Positions 44,990 to 55,980 of a stretch of DNA of 64,000 nucleotides are shown here, in pieces (the stretch's first letter is position 1; each line of letters opens with the position of its first letter). Made by a program: the position numbers and the translations under genes. Below the pieces are notes generated by a model. That model had not been told where the DNA came from and did no database searches. It was given only the letters and a program-made list of their open reading frames with translations. Source of the DNA: Symbiodinium natans (Eukaryota > Sar > Dinophyceae > Suessiales > Symbiodiniaceae); NCBI GenBank assembly GCA_905221605.1, contig CAJNDS010002811.1, positions 1 through 64,000 of the forward strand, read 5' to 3'.

Positions 44990-45670
44990 GGTGAGAACGG
45001 CGTGCACAGCTGCTTTTCTGCAGGCTGTAGGCAGCTGGGCAGCTGTTGGCAGAGTCGCTCTGGCCGAGTCCAAACCCCATCGCACGGCAGTTGCTAGAAA
45101 CGGCACGCCGAAGGCCATGGGGCGAGAAAGCGAATGGCCACGGTTCGTTGGAGCAGGCGTGCTCCTCGCCATTCTGTGAAAGCCGCAGACGCACGGACGC
45201 GTCGCTGCCGAAAGGGGCGCCACGGACCTTGAGCCCTTGCTGCTATAGCGGGAGCGCCCAGTCCCCCACCCGATTGCGGTGTCAGCGTCCCTCTGCAACA
45301 CGGCCAGCCCAGGCGGTTCCTCGCCTGCCGCGTTCCAAACACGCGTCTTGGGACTTTTGAGTTCAACACATGAATGCGCCCACAGAGCACGTTTGTACGC
45401 CTCGTAGAGCTCGCGCATCCGGTCCGGCAGGGCGGTGATATACGTGTCATCGAAATACGCGAAGATCGCCTCGCCATACCGCAGCTGTTCCTGCACCTCC
45501 TGGAGCGCCGGGTGCTGTGCCAGGGAGTACAGCGCTGGCATCAGCAGGTCTCCCTGTTCGCCACCCTCGCCCTGCGCAGACCCGGTCCTAACTAATGTAT
45601 TGCGTGGGGGCCCGTACGTCCACTGAATACAATCCCTCGTTTCGGAAATGTATTTCAACCCAAGGGTCAT
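44990..45670 (-). pseudogene. Reverse transcriptase, C-terminal half (minus strand)
   Basis: The minus-strand frame carries GEGGEQGDLLMPALYSLAQH (motif B region, near 45570-45510) and EAIFAYFDDTYI (YxDD catalytic motif, near 45475-45440). KTRVWNAAGEEPPGL and disordered-looking sequence follow. It complements the plus-strand half at 44100-44880. Confidence 0.75.
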
Positions 45671-45838
45671 AGGAGGGGGATATTCATGCTAACTTGTCCG
45701 GGTCGCAGTTGGAACATTGAAAGAGGCAATCGAGATACCTTTTCTTTCAACCCCAGGATCATTGGAGGGAGATTTTCATGCCAACTTGTCCGGGTCGCAG
45801 TTGGAACATTGAGAGAGGCAATCGAGATACTTTTTTTG
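45654..45838. repeat. Tandem pair of a roughly 100-bp unit
   Basis: The sequence from TTTCAACCC(A/C)AGG through AACTTGTCCGGGTCGCAGTT to GGCAATCGAGATAC occurs at about 45651-45738 and again at 45748-45831, with a few differences. Confidence 0.85.
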
Positions 45839-46063
45839 GTATGCTTATAAAATCAGTAACGCAATGTCCTCTCATCGCCGCTGGAGCATCAGGAGGCCAA
45901 GCAGGAACGGTTATGGGTTACTTGACCTACTATTTGATCTGGTGATGATCTGGTGTATAAGGTGCCACAGTTCGTATTCCCAATGGCTTTGTTTATACCT
46001 GTTTCAAGACTTGATCCGTCACAGGTCCTTGATAAGTTCTTCACGTGTCCTTCGCAGTCTACG

Positions 46064-46372
46064 CTGCAGGGAATGTATTTCTAGGAGGGGGGGGGTGAAA
46101 TGCATTTTCCGGCACATGTAGGGTCCCAGAAAACCCATAAAGCCCACCAGGGTAGAGGTGTGCGAAGTGTGGACATGTCTTGCTAAACACAGCCTAAACA
46201 CAGCCAGACACGGGAGAACCAATGCGACTGTCCATGTGTTCAGTGCTGGTGTTTGTTGACTGGGAAATTCGGTGGAGTGCGGGCGGCTGCAGGGAATGTA
46301 TTTCTAGGAGGGGGGGAGGTGAAATGCATTTTGCGGCACATGTAGGGTTCCAGAAAGCCCATAAAGCCCACC
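46064..46372. repeat. Two direct copies of an 82-bp repeat
   Basis: GCTGCAGGGAATGTATTTCT and the following roughly 60 bp (a G-run, GTGAAATGCATTTT, then CATAAAGCCCACC) occur at about 46064-46150 and 46288-46372. This may be a short interspersed element present twice. Confidence 0.8.
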
Positions 46373-46449
46373 TGCCCTGCGCAATGGCGTGGGAGGCCCC
46401 CTGCCCATCAGCCCACGTGTAGGAGCTGGCTGAGCCATAGAACTGCTTT

Positions 46450-49400
46450 GCTTTGCCCCCTCTTGCAACAAGCTATGCAGTCGCACGCCCAGCACCCATC
46501 AGCCCGCCCAGCACGGACAGCGCGCCACAGAACGGCGCCGCGGTTGCAAGGACCGGAGGTCCCCAATGCCGCGCCCACTCGAGGACGCGTGGAGGCCCGG
46601 CGGCCCGTTTCGCAACCGACGCAATAGAGTGTGGCCGGGAACCGGTGGCTACTTGGAAACACGACCGCTGTAGAGGAGTCCACGCTTTTCATGCTGCGCC
46701 ACGGCGCGGCGTTAGCTCTTGGACGCTGCACCCGTGCCGAGGCCGGCGCACTGGCGAGGCCGCTCACCCCACCCCACCAACCACAGCCGCTGATGTGACA
46801 CAACGTCGGGAATGTGAGCATCATGGCCGTCGCATTGGCGAAGCAGACCACCCAGGCCCGGATTCGGAGGGCGAACCGGCGACAACGCGCATTGCATGCA
46901 CTCGCTCAAATGCAACTGTTGCCGCCTGGTCCCGCCCGGCCGCTTTGCGCGACCACCAAGCGGAAACGGATGCTGCCGAAACCCTCTCGGACACACTCAG
47001 TTCCACCACTCCTTTCGCTTCCCCGCGGGGCGATGCCCCCCAGCGACCCTCGGGAGCGATGGCGCAAGTGGCACCCGAAGAGGCGACGCCGGGCTTGATG
47101 CCGCCACCTTCGCCAGAGCGGCCGCCTCGCATGCCTTCAGCAGATGCAGAGCCCCTGCGCTGGCAAGATGCCCGCCCGCCGAGCTCTTTGCCCGGCGAGC
47201 GCAATTCATGGCTTTACATACCGTTGTTGCATGCGGGCACGGGCACCTTGACGTCGCACGCCTACCAGTCCTGTACCAGGACTGGCATTCGCATCCTGGG
47301 CTCGGCCCTCGCTTTTGTGAACTCGTGGCCTTGTTGCGGGATGCGCACCCAGTTCCGCCGTCGGGGCTCGCCCTATCCGCCATGCCCGACGCCCCGCTGC
47401 CCTTATCGGCCGCGCTACTGCTTTGCATGGCCCCAAATGGATATCTCACAGCGGCAGCGCAAGCAGCACTTTTAGAGTCCTACGCGGGTGCGACGGCAGT
47501 TGCGCCCGCACGGAGCCTAGCGGACGATGCCCGGCACGAGCACCGACCGCCGCCCGCCCCACCCACCACCCGCCGCCGTCGCCGCCGTGCCCACCACCGC
47601 TCCACAGCACGCCAGGCACCTTCGCCGTCCAGTGGGAACGCCGACGAAGGATGCGCGGGCGTCCCCACCTGCCCAGCAGGAGACTGTGACGACGCTGCGA
47701 CTGCGACGCAGACGCAGGCCGGGGTCCCAATGCGGCTTTGCTTGCGTTAGATGCGGTGGACTTGGCAGAAGAGCTCCGATGCCCAGTGCCGACGCTACAG
47801 GACGTGCCGCCCTTCATGAGAGCCGCCGTGCGGGCAGCGTTGTCCACGGCTTTGCAGCTGCTCCCCGACTCTTGCGATACCACGCCGACCCACGATGAAG
47901 CGCCGGCATCACGTGCGTGGAAGTTGTTTCTCCTCGCACCACGCATGCTTCTGGCTCGCACGCACCTCCACGGACCTCAGGGGCGCGACGAATTGCTGTC
48001 CCGAGCAGCGGCCTTCCGGCTGGGAGAGTGGGCGCAATTGCTGGCCGCAGCACGGCGATCCAACCGACTTCGCAGTCAGCGTGGCGGCGATGACGCCGAG
48101 GTCATGGCCGAGCGAAAACGCGAACAAGCGTGCGCCAAGGTGCGGAGGGGCGAGCTTTCCAGGGCCCGCCATCTCCTCACGGCTGCTGAGCTTGCGCCCG
48201 GCAACGAGGCCTGGCGTGTTGACAGACCCCGCCCGCCGCCCGCCGCGTCCGCGCACGGCAGTGCCGTCTGACGTGGCTAACTACCGGCCGAGCAGTCTCC
48301 TCCGGCTCGGCCCGACTGCTGTCGCAGCGGCCTTGCGGGATGCGAAGCGAGGCGGCGCGGCCGGGTTAACTGGCATGCGAGCAGAGCATTTAAAATTCAA
48401 GTCCGAGAAAAAATAAGTCTTGCTCCAGGACCAGCCAGCACTGGAGCTCCTCGCTTGTGCTGCAACCCGGTTGGCAAATGCGCAGGTGCCAGCCGACATC
48501 GTCCCAGGCATCGCTTTAGCTCGCCTCACTGCTCTCAGCAAACCAGACGGTGGCGTGCGCGGCATAGCGACAGGGGACGTTTTCCGCCGCCTCGTGTCGC
48601 GCGCCCTTGCGAAGAGTTGGGCAACCATTGGTGGGACGCGTCGGGGCACTGTCGCGATGTCGCCCAAGGAGAGGGATGCGAGCAAGATGATCCGCTGGCT
48701 CCGGCACTTTTTGCCCTCGGCCAGCATGCCGCTTTATGCCAGGCCTCGTCCGCGCTCCACTCCTCCGTGCTACGTTTAGGGTTCCTCGACGACCTGTACG
48801 TCCTCACACCGCGGGATCGTGCCCGTGAGGCTCGCAGGAAGGGTGCGGCATAGCTCCCAGCGATGGCAAAACTCTAAACTTCGGGTGTACTGCCATGCCG
48901 GAGGAGCGCCCCCACCAGTGGGCGCGGATGTGTGGCGGGGAAACAAGGCGCCCTCCGAGCGAGGTTTGGTGGTCTTGGGCACGCCCATCGGTCACCCCCA
49001 CTTCATGGCGTCATGGGCAGAAAGTCGGATGCGCACCGAGCAAGAGCTTCTGAGCCAACTGCCGCGCCTCCCCGAACTGCAGTGTGCTTGGCTTCTCCTC
49101 GTTATGTGCGCATCACCACGGGCCAACCACGCGCTGCGCACAGTGCCACCACTTGACATTGCAGGCTATGCCCAGGCCCATGATGACGTCGTGCGGCAGA
49201 CCTTGCAGGCCTGCCTTGGCGGGGTAGCGTCAGGCGAAGTGGACGGTGCACAGCCCTGGCAACTCTCCCAGCGTCGCAAGGCGGGCTGGGTTGAGCGAGC
49301 GCGGTCCGTACCGCGCCCGCTGCGTACTGGGCGGCGTGGGCTGATGCACTCCCTTTCCTTGGCCGATGCAGCCGTCCGAAATGGAGAGGCCGAGGGGCGC

Positions 49401-49450
49401 TCCCAAAAAGGCCGACGCTTGTGCTGTGGCCACAGGTGGTGAAGGGGCTG
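46450..49450 (+). pseudogene. Non-LTR retroelement of the dinoflagellate GEADHPGP type, decayed
   Basis: Plus-strand order follows this family. RRIGEADHPGPDSEGEP lies near 46830-46882. A Pro/Ala-rich linker follows in shifting frames. The helical pre-RT domain (47738-48271) contains LQDVPPFMRAAVRAAL, AWKLFLLAPRMLLART and ACAKVRRGELSRARHLL. RT fingers (AAGLTGMRAEHLKF) end at a stop near 48414. GDVFRRLVSRALAK is near 48570. GEGCEQDDPLAPALFALGQH is near 48671-48730. LGFLDDLYV (YxDD position, near 48777-48803) follows. The post-RT region has VVLGTPIGHPHF and CASPRANHALRTVPP (49110-49155). Motif A is missing because of a deletion between about 48620 and 48660. The frame changes repeatedly, so the element is dead. 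Confidence 0.75.
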
Positions 49451-51395
49451 GTGCTGCCGTAAGGGGGCTGGCGCGTGCGGCCGCACGACACGGTCGCCTG
49501 CGCGAGAGCCGCGGACTCCCCGTGCTGCCGGCTGGGTGCTCCGCGGTGTGGGGGCGGTGGCGTGGGAGGTCGTCTGCGCAGTGGCGACGGGGAGCAAGTG
49601 CGGGGGGAGCGAAAGCGAGAGTTGCGGCTGGTAGGTGCCCCGCCCTGCCCCTTCCACAAGCCCTGTCCAGCGCCGCCTGCACCTGCACGCCTCCAAGCGG
49701 CAGAAAGACAAGTTCCATGCAGCGGTGAAGGAGACCCCGCCTGACATCGCCTCTCGCCATCCACTCTTCGCACTCGCGCTCGTCGAAACTCGCGGCTGCA
49801 CCTGAAACCCTACAATCGGTCCTCCTCGCTCGCGCTTTATTCACGGCCTCCAATTTTCCACCGTGCTGGTCTGAGCTGTTGACGACACTGGTTCCCCACC
49901 CGCCCACCGGCAACATCCTGCATGGCGGGCTATTGGCTGCTACTGTGCCGCTCCATCCTTCCTTCGGGAGCTCATCCCCCTGCCAGCTGTCGTTTCAGCC
50001 GATACACGCCAGGACGCGTTTGGGGATCATCTCGCTGCGTGCCCTCGCTCCGGCGTTTTGCGAGCCATAGATGCCCCCACTCAAGTGCGCCAGCTCGTGT
50101 CTGCCGAGAGGCTGGTGCAACTGTTGCGATCAACGTTTTGGTGTGGGACCTCAATGTCGGCCTTTCCCGGCAAGATGACCGCCGCATTGACCTTATAGCT
50201 AACAGATCACCTTTTGTGGGGAGGGTTCATAATTAACTAAAATGTCAAAAAGTTCATGTTGCGGTTTACACAACCTTCTTGTCGCCCTTGACGCAAACGG
50301 CGGGCCCGCTAAGGAAGGCAAACTGCTGACCCAGAATTCGGCATATCCGGCCGATGCTGCCTCGTCGTGCTGAGACCGGCGGCAGGTGGTCTGCAGAAGC
50401 TGCAGCCTTTCTCCGCCTCTTCGCCCGTTGCCGAGCCCAGTCAGCTCCACCACCATTGCAGGGTGCATGCATCTCTGCTTCCATGCTGCGGTCGGCCCTG
50501 CTTGCAGCTTGCATTCACCGCTGCCCGTGCCTGCCGCTCTCGGGTGCAGTGAATGTCGACCAGCACAGGGATTGCGTGCCGGGCGGAAATGCGGAGACAA
50601 AAACCAAAAGAAGAAGAACGTTCTGGCGCACCATCGGTGCTACTTGGGGTGCAAATCTTCGCCAGTGCGAGATCCTGCCTTGCTGATGTCAGGTCATCCT
50701 CTCGTCAGAGCAGGGTTGGCACGCGCCGTAGCAGAGTAACTATAAAATGAGCCTACAATCGTTTGGCATGTTTGGCCAGCACTGAAACGCGTCGTCCGCT
50801 GTGCCTCGGCGCACTATCGCTTGCCGCGAGCCGCAGGCCCCCTCACACGGTTTGGGCGCAGCTGAACATAGCACGTTTCATTTGACGAGGTCCAGGCCCA
50901 AGCCCCATTCGGGACCGTTGGGGGATTGGAATACCCACGTAGGCCCAAAGGGTTTGCAGGTTCAAGGTACGGGGATTCTCAGTATCATGGTATCATGGAA
51001 CTGCATGCCTGGTGATGCAACCAAGGTGTTCCCAACATGTTGCAAAAGCTGCGCGCCTTGCTCGCAAGTGTACCTTGTCATTTCTACAGCGGCTAAAGAT
51101 CTTATCTTCTGTGAAATTCCCGCAGGCGTACCTCAAGAAAGAGCGGGGCGTATGTGGTCATGACATTGATTGCGATATCCGCGCCTTGCCCTGGAACTCG
51201 CTTGATGTGTGACGCATGCAACCGCGGTTCACACGTCCAAGGTGCCAATGAGGCTGTTTGCCCACCTTGGTACTGGAAGTCTGCAACAACATGGCCAGAA
51301 AACTTTCACGAAGAAGTCGGCGGAGCCTATGTGAAAGAGAATCCTGAATGAGTTTCAGTTTCATCGCCAGATCGCAAGCATGTTTTTGCTGGATT
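49450..51395. other. Stretch without a confidently identified gene
   Basis: GC-rich overlapping frames on the minus strand (49102-49916) are antisense shadows of the retroelement. Further right, plus-strand pieces near 51089-51160 (RLKILSSVKFPQAYLKKERG) could be upstream exons of the PARP gene, but I could not establish phases. Confidence 0.4.
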
Positions 51396-51411
51396 ACCCG
51401 CGCAGTGGACC

Positions 51412-52521
51412 ATGAAAATAGGCAGCGCATCAAGGATGGGCACGAAGATTCTCCAACGCAGACTTCCTGATTGGGAAGTGGTTCAATGTCAGCGGATTGA
51501 AGATGCGGTTTTATGGGAAAAGTACACCGCCAAGCGGGCACAGCCGCATGCCAGCACAGGGTACAATAGACTTGTGACGATTTTTGGCAGATCAGCACCC
51601 CTCGTGCTGTACAGCTAGGCTTCGAGACAAATCTGTCACCTGTGCACATGTCGAGCCAGCTGCTTGGAAGCAAAACGGTTTTTGCGTTCCGTGACTTTTC
51701 TTTGCAGCGAAACAGCAGGAAGGTCATTGCATCAAGAGCTTAGAATGTGCGTGGCAGGAAACCGCTGAAAGCATTCAATTCTCTGCCAACACCACATTGG
51801 ACCACAAAGTCAATGAAGTGTGGTTGTTGCACGGTGCTATGGCCTGCACATATCTTGGGCACAGACCGTCGTGATGTAGGCAGTGTGACTGCGCCTGCAT
51901 TGGCGACTTCCCTCAATATCTCTTGCCAATATCTCTTGCCATTTGTGCGTGGCTAGCCTTGGTACATTTTTTATGAGGTACATCAGAAGAAGCTGCCAAA
52001 GCAATTTCGCGAAGCAACTTCATGCCCAGCAGCGGGGGATGCTTTGGATCTGGTATATACTTCGCAGACGATGCCAAAAAAAGCACTCAATATGCAAAAG
52101 GCCGAACAGACCCCCAGCTTGGATTTGGTGGAGTGCTTGGCCAAGTGACTTCTCCGAATGCCGCATGAAACAATGGTTCGCAGAGGGTTCGCGTGCTGGA
52201 TTGCCGAATGTTAGGGTGATTTGAAGCCCAGGACGATGACTGCAAAATCATGCTGCTATGCAGGGTCACATTGGGCAATGTGAAGGTTTTACCAAAAGGG
52301 CAGGATCGAACTGCCGATCGCTTCGCGGATGACCCAGATGTAGAAACTTTTCGGCAATTGTTTTCATAAGAGCACGGAATGCAAGGCAGTGAGCAGTGAA
52401 CACAGTGCTTCCTTGACCCAGCTCACAGGACTCGATACTGGGTTTGACGGACACGCGTGAGTTCGTCGTGTATGACACTTCGCAAATATATCCGGAGTAC
52501 ATTATGCACCGCGTCAGATGA
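51412..52521 (+). CDS. PARP-family ADP-ribosyltransferase, catalytic domain
   Basis: PARPs transfer ADP-ribose from NAD+ to proteins. Exons: about 51412-51537 (LPDWEVVQCQRIEDAVLWEK, the family's VxRIQNxxLWxxY block), 51758-51833 (LDHKVNEVWLLHG) and 51978 to about 52100 (TSEEAAKAISRSNF, then GGCFGSGIYFADDAKKSTQ). Next are 52232 to about 52286 (IMLLCRVTLGNV), about 52304-52362 (ADRFADDPDVETFRQL) and 52429-52521 (TREFVVYDTSQIYPEYIMHR, stop TGA). The join of 51833 (GT donor) to 51978 splits the Gly codon of HGT exactly. The H-Y-E triad looks intact (His in LLHG, Tyr in GIYFA, Glu in REFVVYD), so poly-ADP-ribosylation is plausible. N-terminal domains and 5' end are not identified. One or two small exons between 52100-52232 and 52362-52429 are unplaced. 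Confidence 0.8.
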
Positions 52522-53017
52522 CTTGGTTCGCGTTTCTGCAAAGATGCGATGTGGTGACCCCATGATGTGCACTTGCTGCCGACTTAGGCATTACAAAGAG
52601 TCCAGCAAGCTGACATGATGCAATGCTCCATGGCAGGACTCAACAGGCTGCACAGGCTGAATGTTTCAAAAAGTCTTGTGCCACCGTTGAGTCGCAGTGT
52701 GACTGTGGGGAAGCAGCTTCTGAACTGTTGCCGTGAGTGGGGTGGCCCATGCACTCGACAGGCAGTTGTGTCAGATTGTTGCACGAAGAGGAGGTTTTCT
52801 GGCTCGAGCATCATGGAGCGGTAACTTGATGCCACCTTGTTGGCCGATCACTGCATGTCAGCGGCGGTTGTCGCGCAAAAAGTAGCCGAACTGCGTGACT
52901 TGTCACAAGAAGATTTCGCTAGGCCAACGTGGCTCACGACATTTCGCGACAGTTCTTCATTGATGGCTGCAAGCATGAAGTGCCACTGGGGATGTTGTGC
53001 GTTCTGTTCGTGCTCAG
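52522..53017. other. Intergenic / undetermined stretch
   Basis: Lies between the PARP stop and the first placed EF-hand exon. A plus-strand frame from 52837 (KVAELRDLSQEDF) could hold upstream exons of the EF-hand gene; nothing else is evident. Confidence 0.35.
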
Positions 53018-53390
53018 GCGATGATGCGCAGACTATAGCACAAGAGCAAAGAAACGAGACAGTGCGAGAGATTTTCGAGCGCCTGGACGTTTCCAAGCTG
53101 AATCGGCATAGAGTCATAAAGTTTGGTTTTTGCTTCGAGAACATTTTGTTGAGCGGTTTTTGCACACGGAGAATCTCGTAAGAAAGGACAATGGCAGCGG
53201 CTCGCTGGACCGATCTGAAGTCCGAAGTTTGCTGCGGCAGCTCAACAAGGCGCCAATTATGGCTCTTATGGCTCTCTGCGAAGCACATGTGGGCTGAAAA
53301 CATAATAAACATAATTGTATTGTTGTTTTTGTGTGCCAACAGGGCCAGCCGCCGACGGAGGAGGAGCTCACCTTTGTCATGAAGATGGCA
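53018..53390 (+). CDS. EF-hand protein gene fragment 1
   Basis: Three plus-strand exons with AG|G acceptors. 53018-53088 reads AQEQRNETVREIFERLD (entering helix) and is followed by a GT donor. 53187-53249 reads DNGSGSLDRSEVRSLLRQLN and ends before a GC donor. 53343 to about 53390 reads GQPPTEEELTFVMKMA. Joined, they give a canonical calcium-binding loop with D at position 1, G at 6, L at 8 and E at 12, preceded by the usual Phe four residues before. A second EF-hand is expected downstream but was not found before the repeats at 53.65 kb, so the gene may be truncated there. Possible role: calcium sensing. Confidence 0.6.
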
Positions 53391-53642
53391 GGCCTGTTTC
53401 GTTTGGTACATTTCTTTGTGCGAGTGGCTTGAATGCGAGTGTCCGCCTGGCGCGACTTCGTGTGAGAGCAGGTGAGGGGTCAGTGCAGCCAGGCAGGGCA
53501 AGAGCAGCTTCCCGTCAGCAGTTTCGCATACAAGCAGTATATCTTGTGTTAACAGTGTTTGTTCATCGTGAAATCTAGTCAGATCAGACATTATTTTAAG
53601 GGGCTGCGCCCATGGGCGGGCAGCGCACGCAGAAGCCTGGGG

Positions 53643-53820
53643 CGAGCAGTTTCTAAGCATGTTGAGGCCCCGAAACTCCCTTAAAATCTCTAAGCGTTAA
53701 GTTTCTAAGCATTTTCAGGCCCCTAAACTCCCTTCAAATCTCTAAGCGTTTGAGGCTCCTAGACTCCCTTAACGTTTCTAAGCACTTTATAAGGCCCCTA
53801 AACTCCCTTTTTCCTAGCCC
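53643..53820. repeat. Degenerate tandem repeat of a 35-50 bp unit
   Basis: Four diverged units share AGGCCCC(T/G)AAACTCCCTT and TCTCTAAGCGTTT or TTTCTAAGCA. They directly follow the EF-hand fragment. Confidence 0.8.
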
Positions 53821-53829
53821 CGGGCTTAG

Positions 53830-54240
53830 ACACGTCGCTTATGCCCGCCCTTTGGGGGGCATCATGCTCCTGATGCGCCCCCGGGGTCCCGCCCCGGGAG
53901 CCGCTGATGCTCCTGATGCGCGCCTGGGGGTCCCGGGCTGGACCCGCTGATGCTCATGATGCGCGCCCTCTGGGGGCCTCCGTGGCGACGCAAAAAACCA
54001 CGAAAAAAAAACCGTTCACCGGCGGCACGCGGGGGTCGGCGGCACTGGCGTCCGGCCTAATTCTGCTTCGCAGAAGGCCAGAGGCCAGCAAGGCTATTCC
54101 CGGGACGACCCGGGCTAAAAGGTCCGCATTTGCTCGGTCCTTTGGGGACCTCGCGCTGCCCGATTTAATGGCTACCGCCAGTGCCGCCGACCCCAGACCC
54201 AAGACGGACTGCATGGGGGGCATAGAGATGAAGAAGCGAT
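53830..54240. other. GC-rich block with repeated CTGATGC words
   Basis: Contains CTCCTGATGCGC twice and CTCATGATGCGC once within 110 bp, then CGGGTCC-type palindromic GC-rich sequence. No gene recognised. Confidence 0.5.
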
Positions 54241-54733
54241 GAGAGCGGTGAGAGCGGGGGGGCGGTCGGATGGTGCACGATGGTGGGAGGGGTAATGATG
54301 AGGGCTGGGGAGGGTTGGTGGGAGGGTTAGGGAGTGGGAGTGGGAGAGGGTGGGGACCAACTCTGGTGAGAGGGTTGGGGCGGAAGGCGGGTGGAGCGCG
54401 GCGGGTGGACAGGGGAGGTGACGGTCGAGGGTTGGTGGAGTTGGGGGCGGAAGGCAGGGGAGTGATGAGAGCGGGGAGGCGGTTAGGGCGGGCGTGGATT
54501 GGAATCCCTCAAACTAGAGAGGGATGGGGGGGGGGGGGGGGGTGGGGTTCAGAGTCGAGGGCGGCGGGGGGGGGTTGAGGAAAGGGTTGGTGGGGGGGGA
54601 CTGGGGGGCATAGGGAGGGGAGTGAGCGGTGAGAGCGGGGGCGGTCAGGGCATGCGCTGGAATCCTTAAAACACAAAAGATCGGTCGGGGGGAGCGGGGG
54701 CCAGGCCTCAGGGTGGGGGGGTGGGGGTGGGGT

Positions 54734-54765
<32 letters not shown>

Positions 54766-54961
54766 GGGGGGGGTGGGGGGGGGGGGGTGGGGGTGGGGGG
54801 GGTGGCGGTGGTGGGGGGGGGGGGCGGAGAGCGGTGAGGGCGGTGGGGCATGGACTGGTCGGCAGGAGGGTGGGGGGGTGGGGGGGGGGGGGGTGGGGGG
54901 GGGGGGGGGTGGGGGGGGGTGGGGGGGTGGGGGGTGGGGGGGGTGGGGGGAGGGGGGGGGT

Positions 54962-54995
<34 letters not shown>

Positions 54996-55035
54996 GCGGG
55001 GGGGGGGGGGTGCACGGATGGGGTGGGGGGGGGTC
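54240..55035. repeat. G-run array (quadruplex-prone)
   Basis: About 800 bp in which the right 330 bp (54705-55035) is almost only G broken by single T. The left part is a GGGTTGGTGG/GAGAGCGGTG-type degenerate repeat. Poly-Gly and poly-Pro frames here are artefacts. Exact run lengths in such tracts are prone to sequencing error. Confidence 0.9.
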
Positions 55036-55216
55036 AAAGGTCCAATTCAAGGCGTCATGGGTGAGGGCGATGGGTGGCGGGGTTTGGGCATGCACTGAAG
55101 CCAAACACTCCAATTCAAGGTGTCATGAGCAGCATGCTGTGAGAGCGGGTGAGGGCGGTGAGGGCGGTGGGGGGTCTTCACTGACGCCGCCCTGCTACCG
55201 CTGGGGTCGGCGGATA

Positions 55217-55250
<34 letters not shown>
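55217..55250. repeat. (AT)n microsatellite
   Basis: Seventeen or so AT dinucleotides. Confidence 0.95.
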
Positions 55251-55253
<3 letters not shown>

Positions 55254-55549
55254 ATGTGTAACCCCCCCCCCTCCCCCCAGAGATCCGCGTTTTGAGTGTC
55301 CCAACACTCCGAGAGCTTGAGCTGTGGGCTACGCCTAGCTTGTACAGAAACCGCAGCCCTTTTGAGGCTTCAAGCGAGGAAAAAGGGGCACCTTACCCTG
55401 AGCCGAATAGGGACACCGAACCGCCTTCGAGCTTCTCGCAGAAATCCTGTAGCATAAATTTTCGAGGCGTGGCTTGTGGAGGAGGATTATTCTTGGCCGA
55501 TCACAAACAACGAACGAGTCCCAGAACTTCTCCCTCCCAGACCAAACAA

Positions 55550-55980
55550 GTGCGGCGGGGATTGGGACAGTACAGCACTTTGACGTCCAGGGTAGCAAAA
55601 ATGCTGTATTGTCCCAAGATTCACCAATCCCAAAGAGCAAGAATGATGCAATTCCCCCCCCCCCTCCCCTCCCCCGGAAGAAAGACTCATTTTTCGGAAC
55701 CTCTAGAGCTCCCACAAAGATTGGGACAGTACAGCATTTTTGCTTTGCTTTGCTTTGCTCTGCCCTGCCCTGCTCTGCTTTGTTGTTTTTTGTCACGGTA
55801 CAGCACTTTTCAGGTCTGGAGCCCAACTTGCCCAACCTTTTTGCTTCCAGACACCAAACAGTTTGGGACGGTACAGCACTTTCGAGGTCTGGGGCAGCAA
55901 AGATGCTGTGCTATCCATGTCCTCTTGGTTTCTGACCCCAAAGAGTTTGGGACAGTACAGCATTTCAGCCGGTTTGAGGT
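55550..55980. repeat. Interspersed repeat with core TTGGGACAGTACAGCA
   Basis: The core (variants ATTGGGACAGTACAGCACTT, TTTGGGACGGTACAGCACTT, TCACGGTACAGCACTTT) occurs at about 55560, 55718, 55793, 55860 and 55944. A reversed partial copy (GCTGTATTGTCCC) lies near 55602. The ORF 55292-56299 reads each as FGTVQHF-like or GQYS-like, so its apparent protein is repeat-derived. Confidence 0.8.

Noticed and set aside
46821-47961. Long minus-strand ORFs opposite the 46.4-49.5 kb retroelement
   Set aside because: High-GC antisense frames without motifs; the sense strand carries the GEADHPGP and RT signatures.
49102-49916. Three long overlapping minus-strand ORFs
   Set aside because: Antisense shadows of a GC-rich retroelement region whose plus strand has clear family motifs.
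54509-55219. Pro-rich and Gly-rich ORFs on both strands
   Set aside because: Caused by G-run DNA; no non-repetitive protein sequence.
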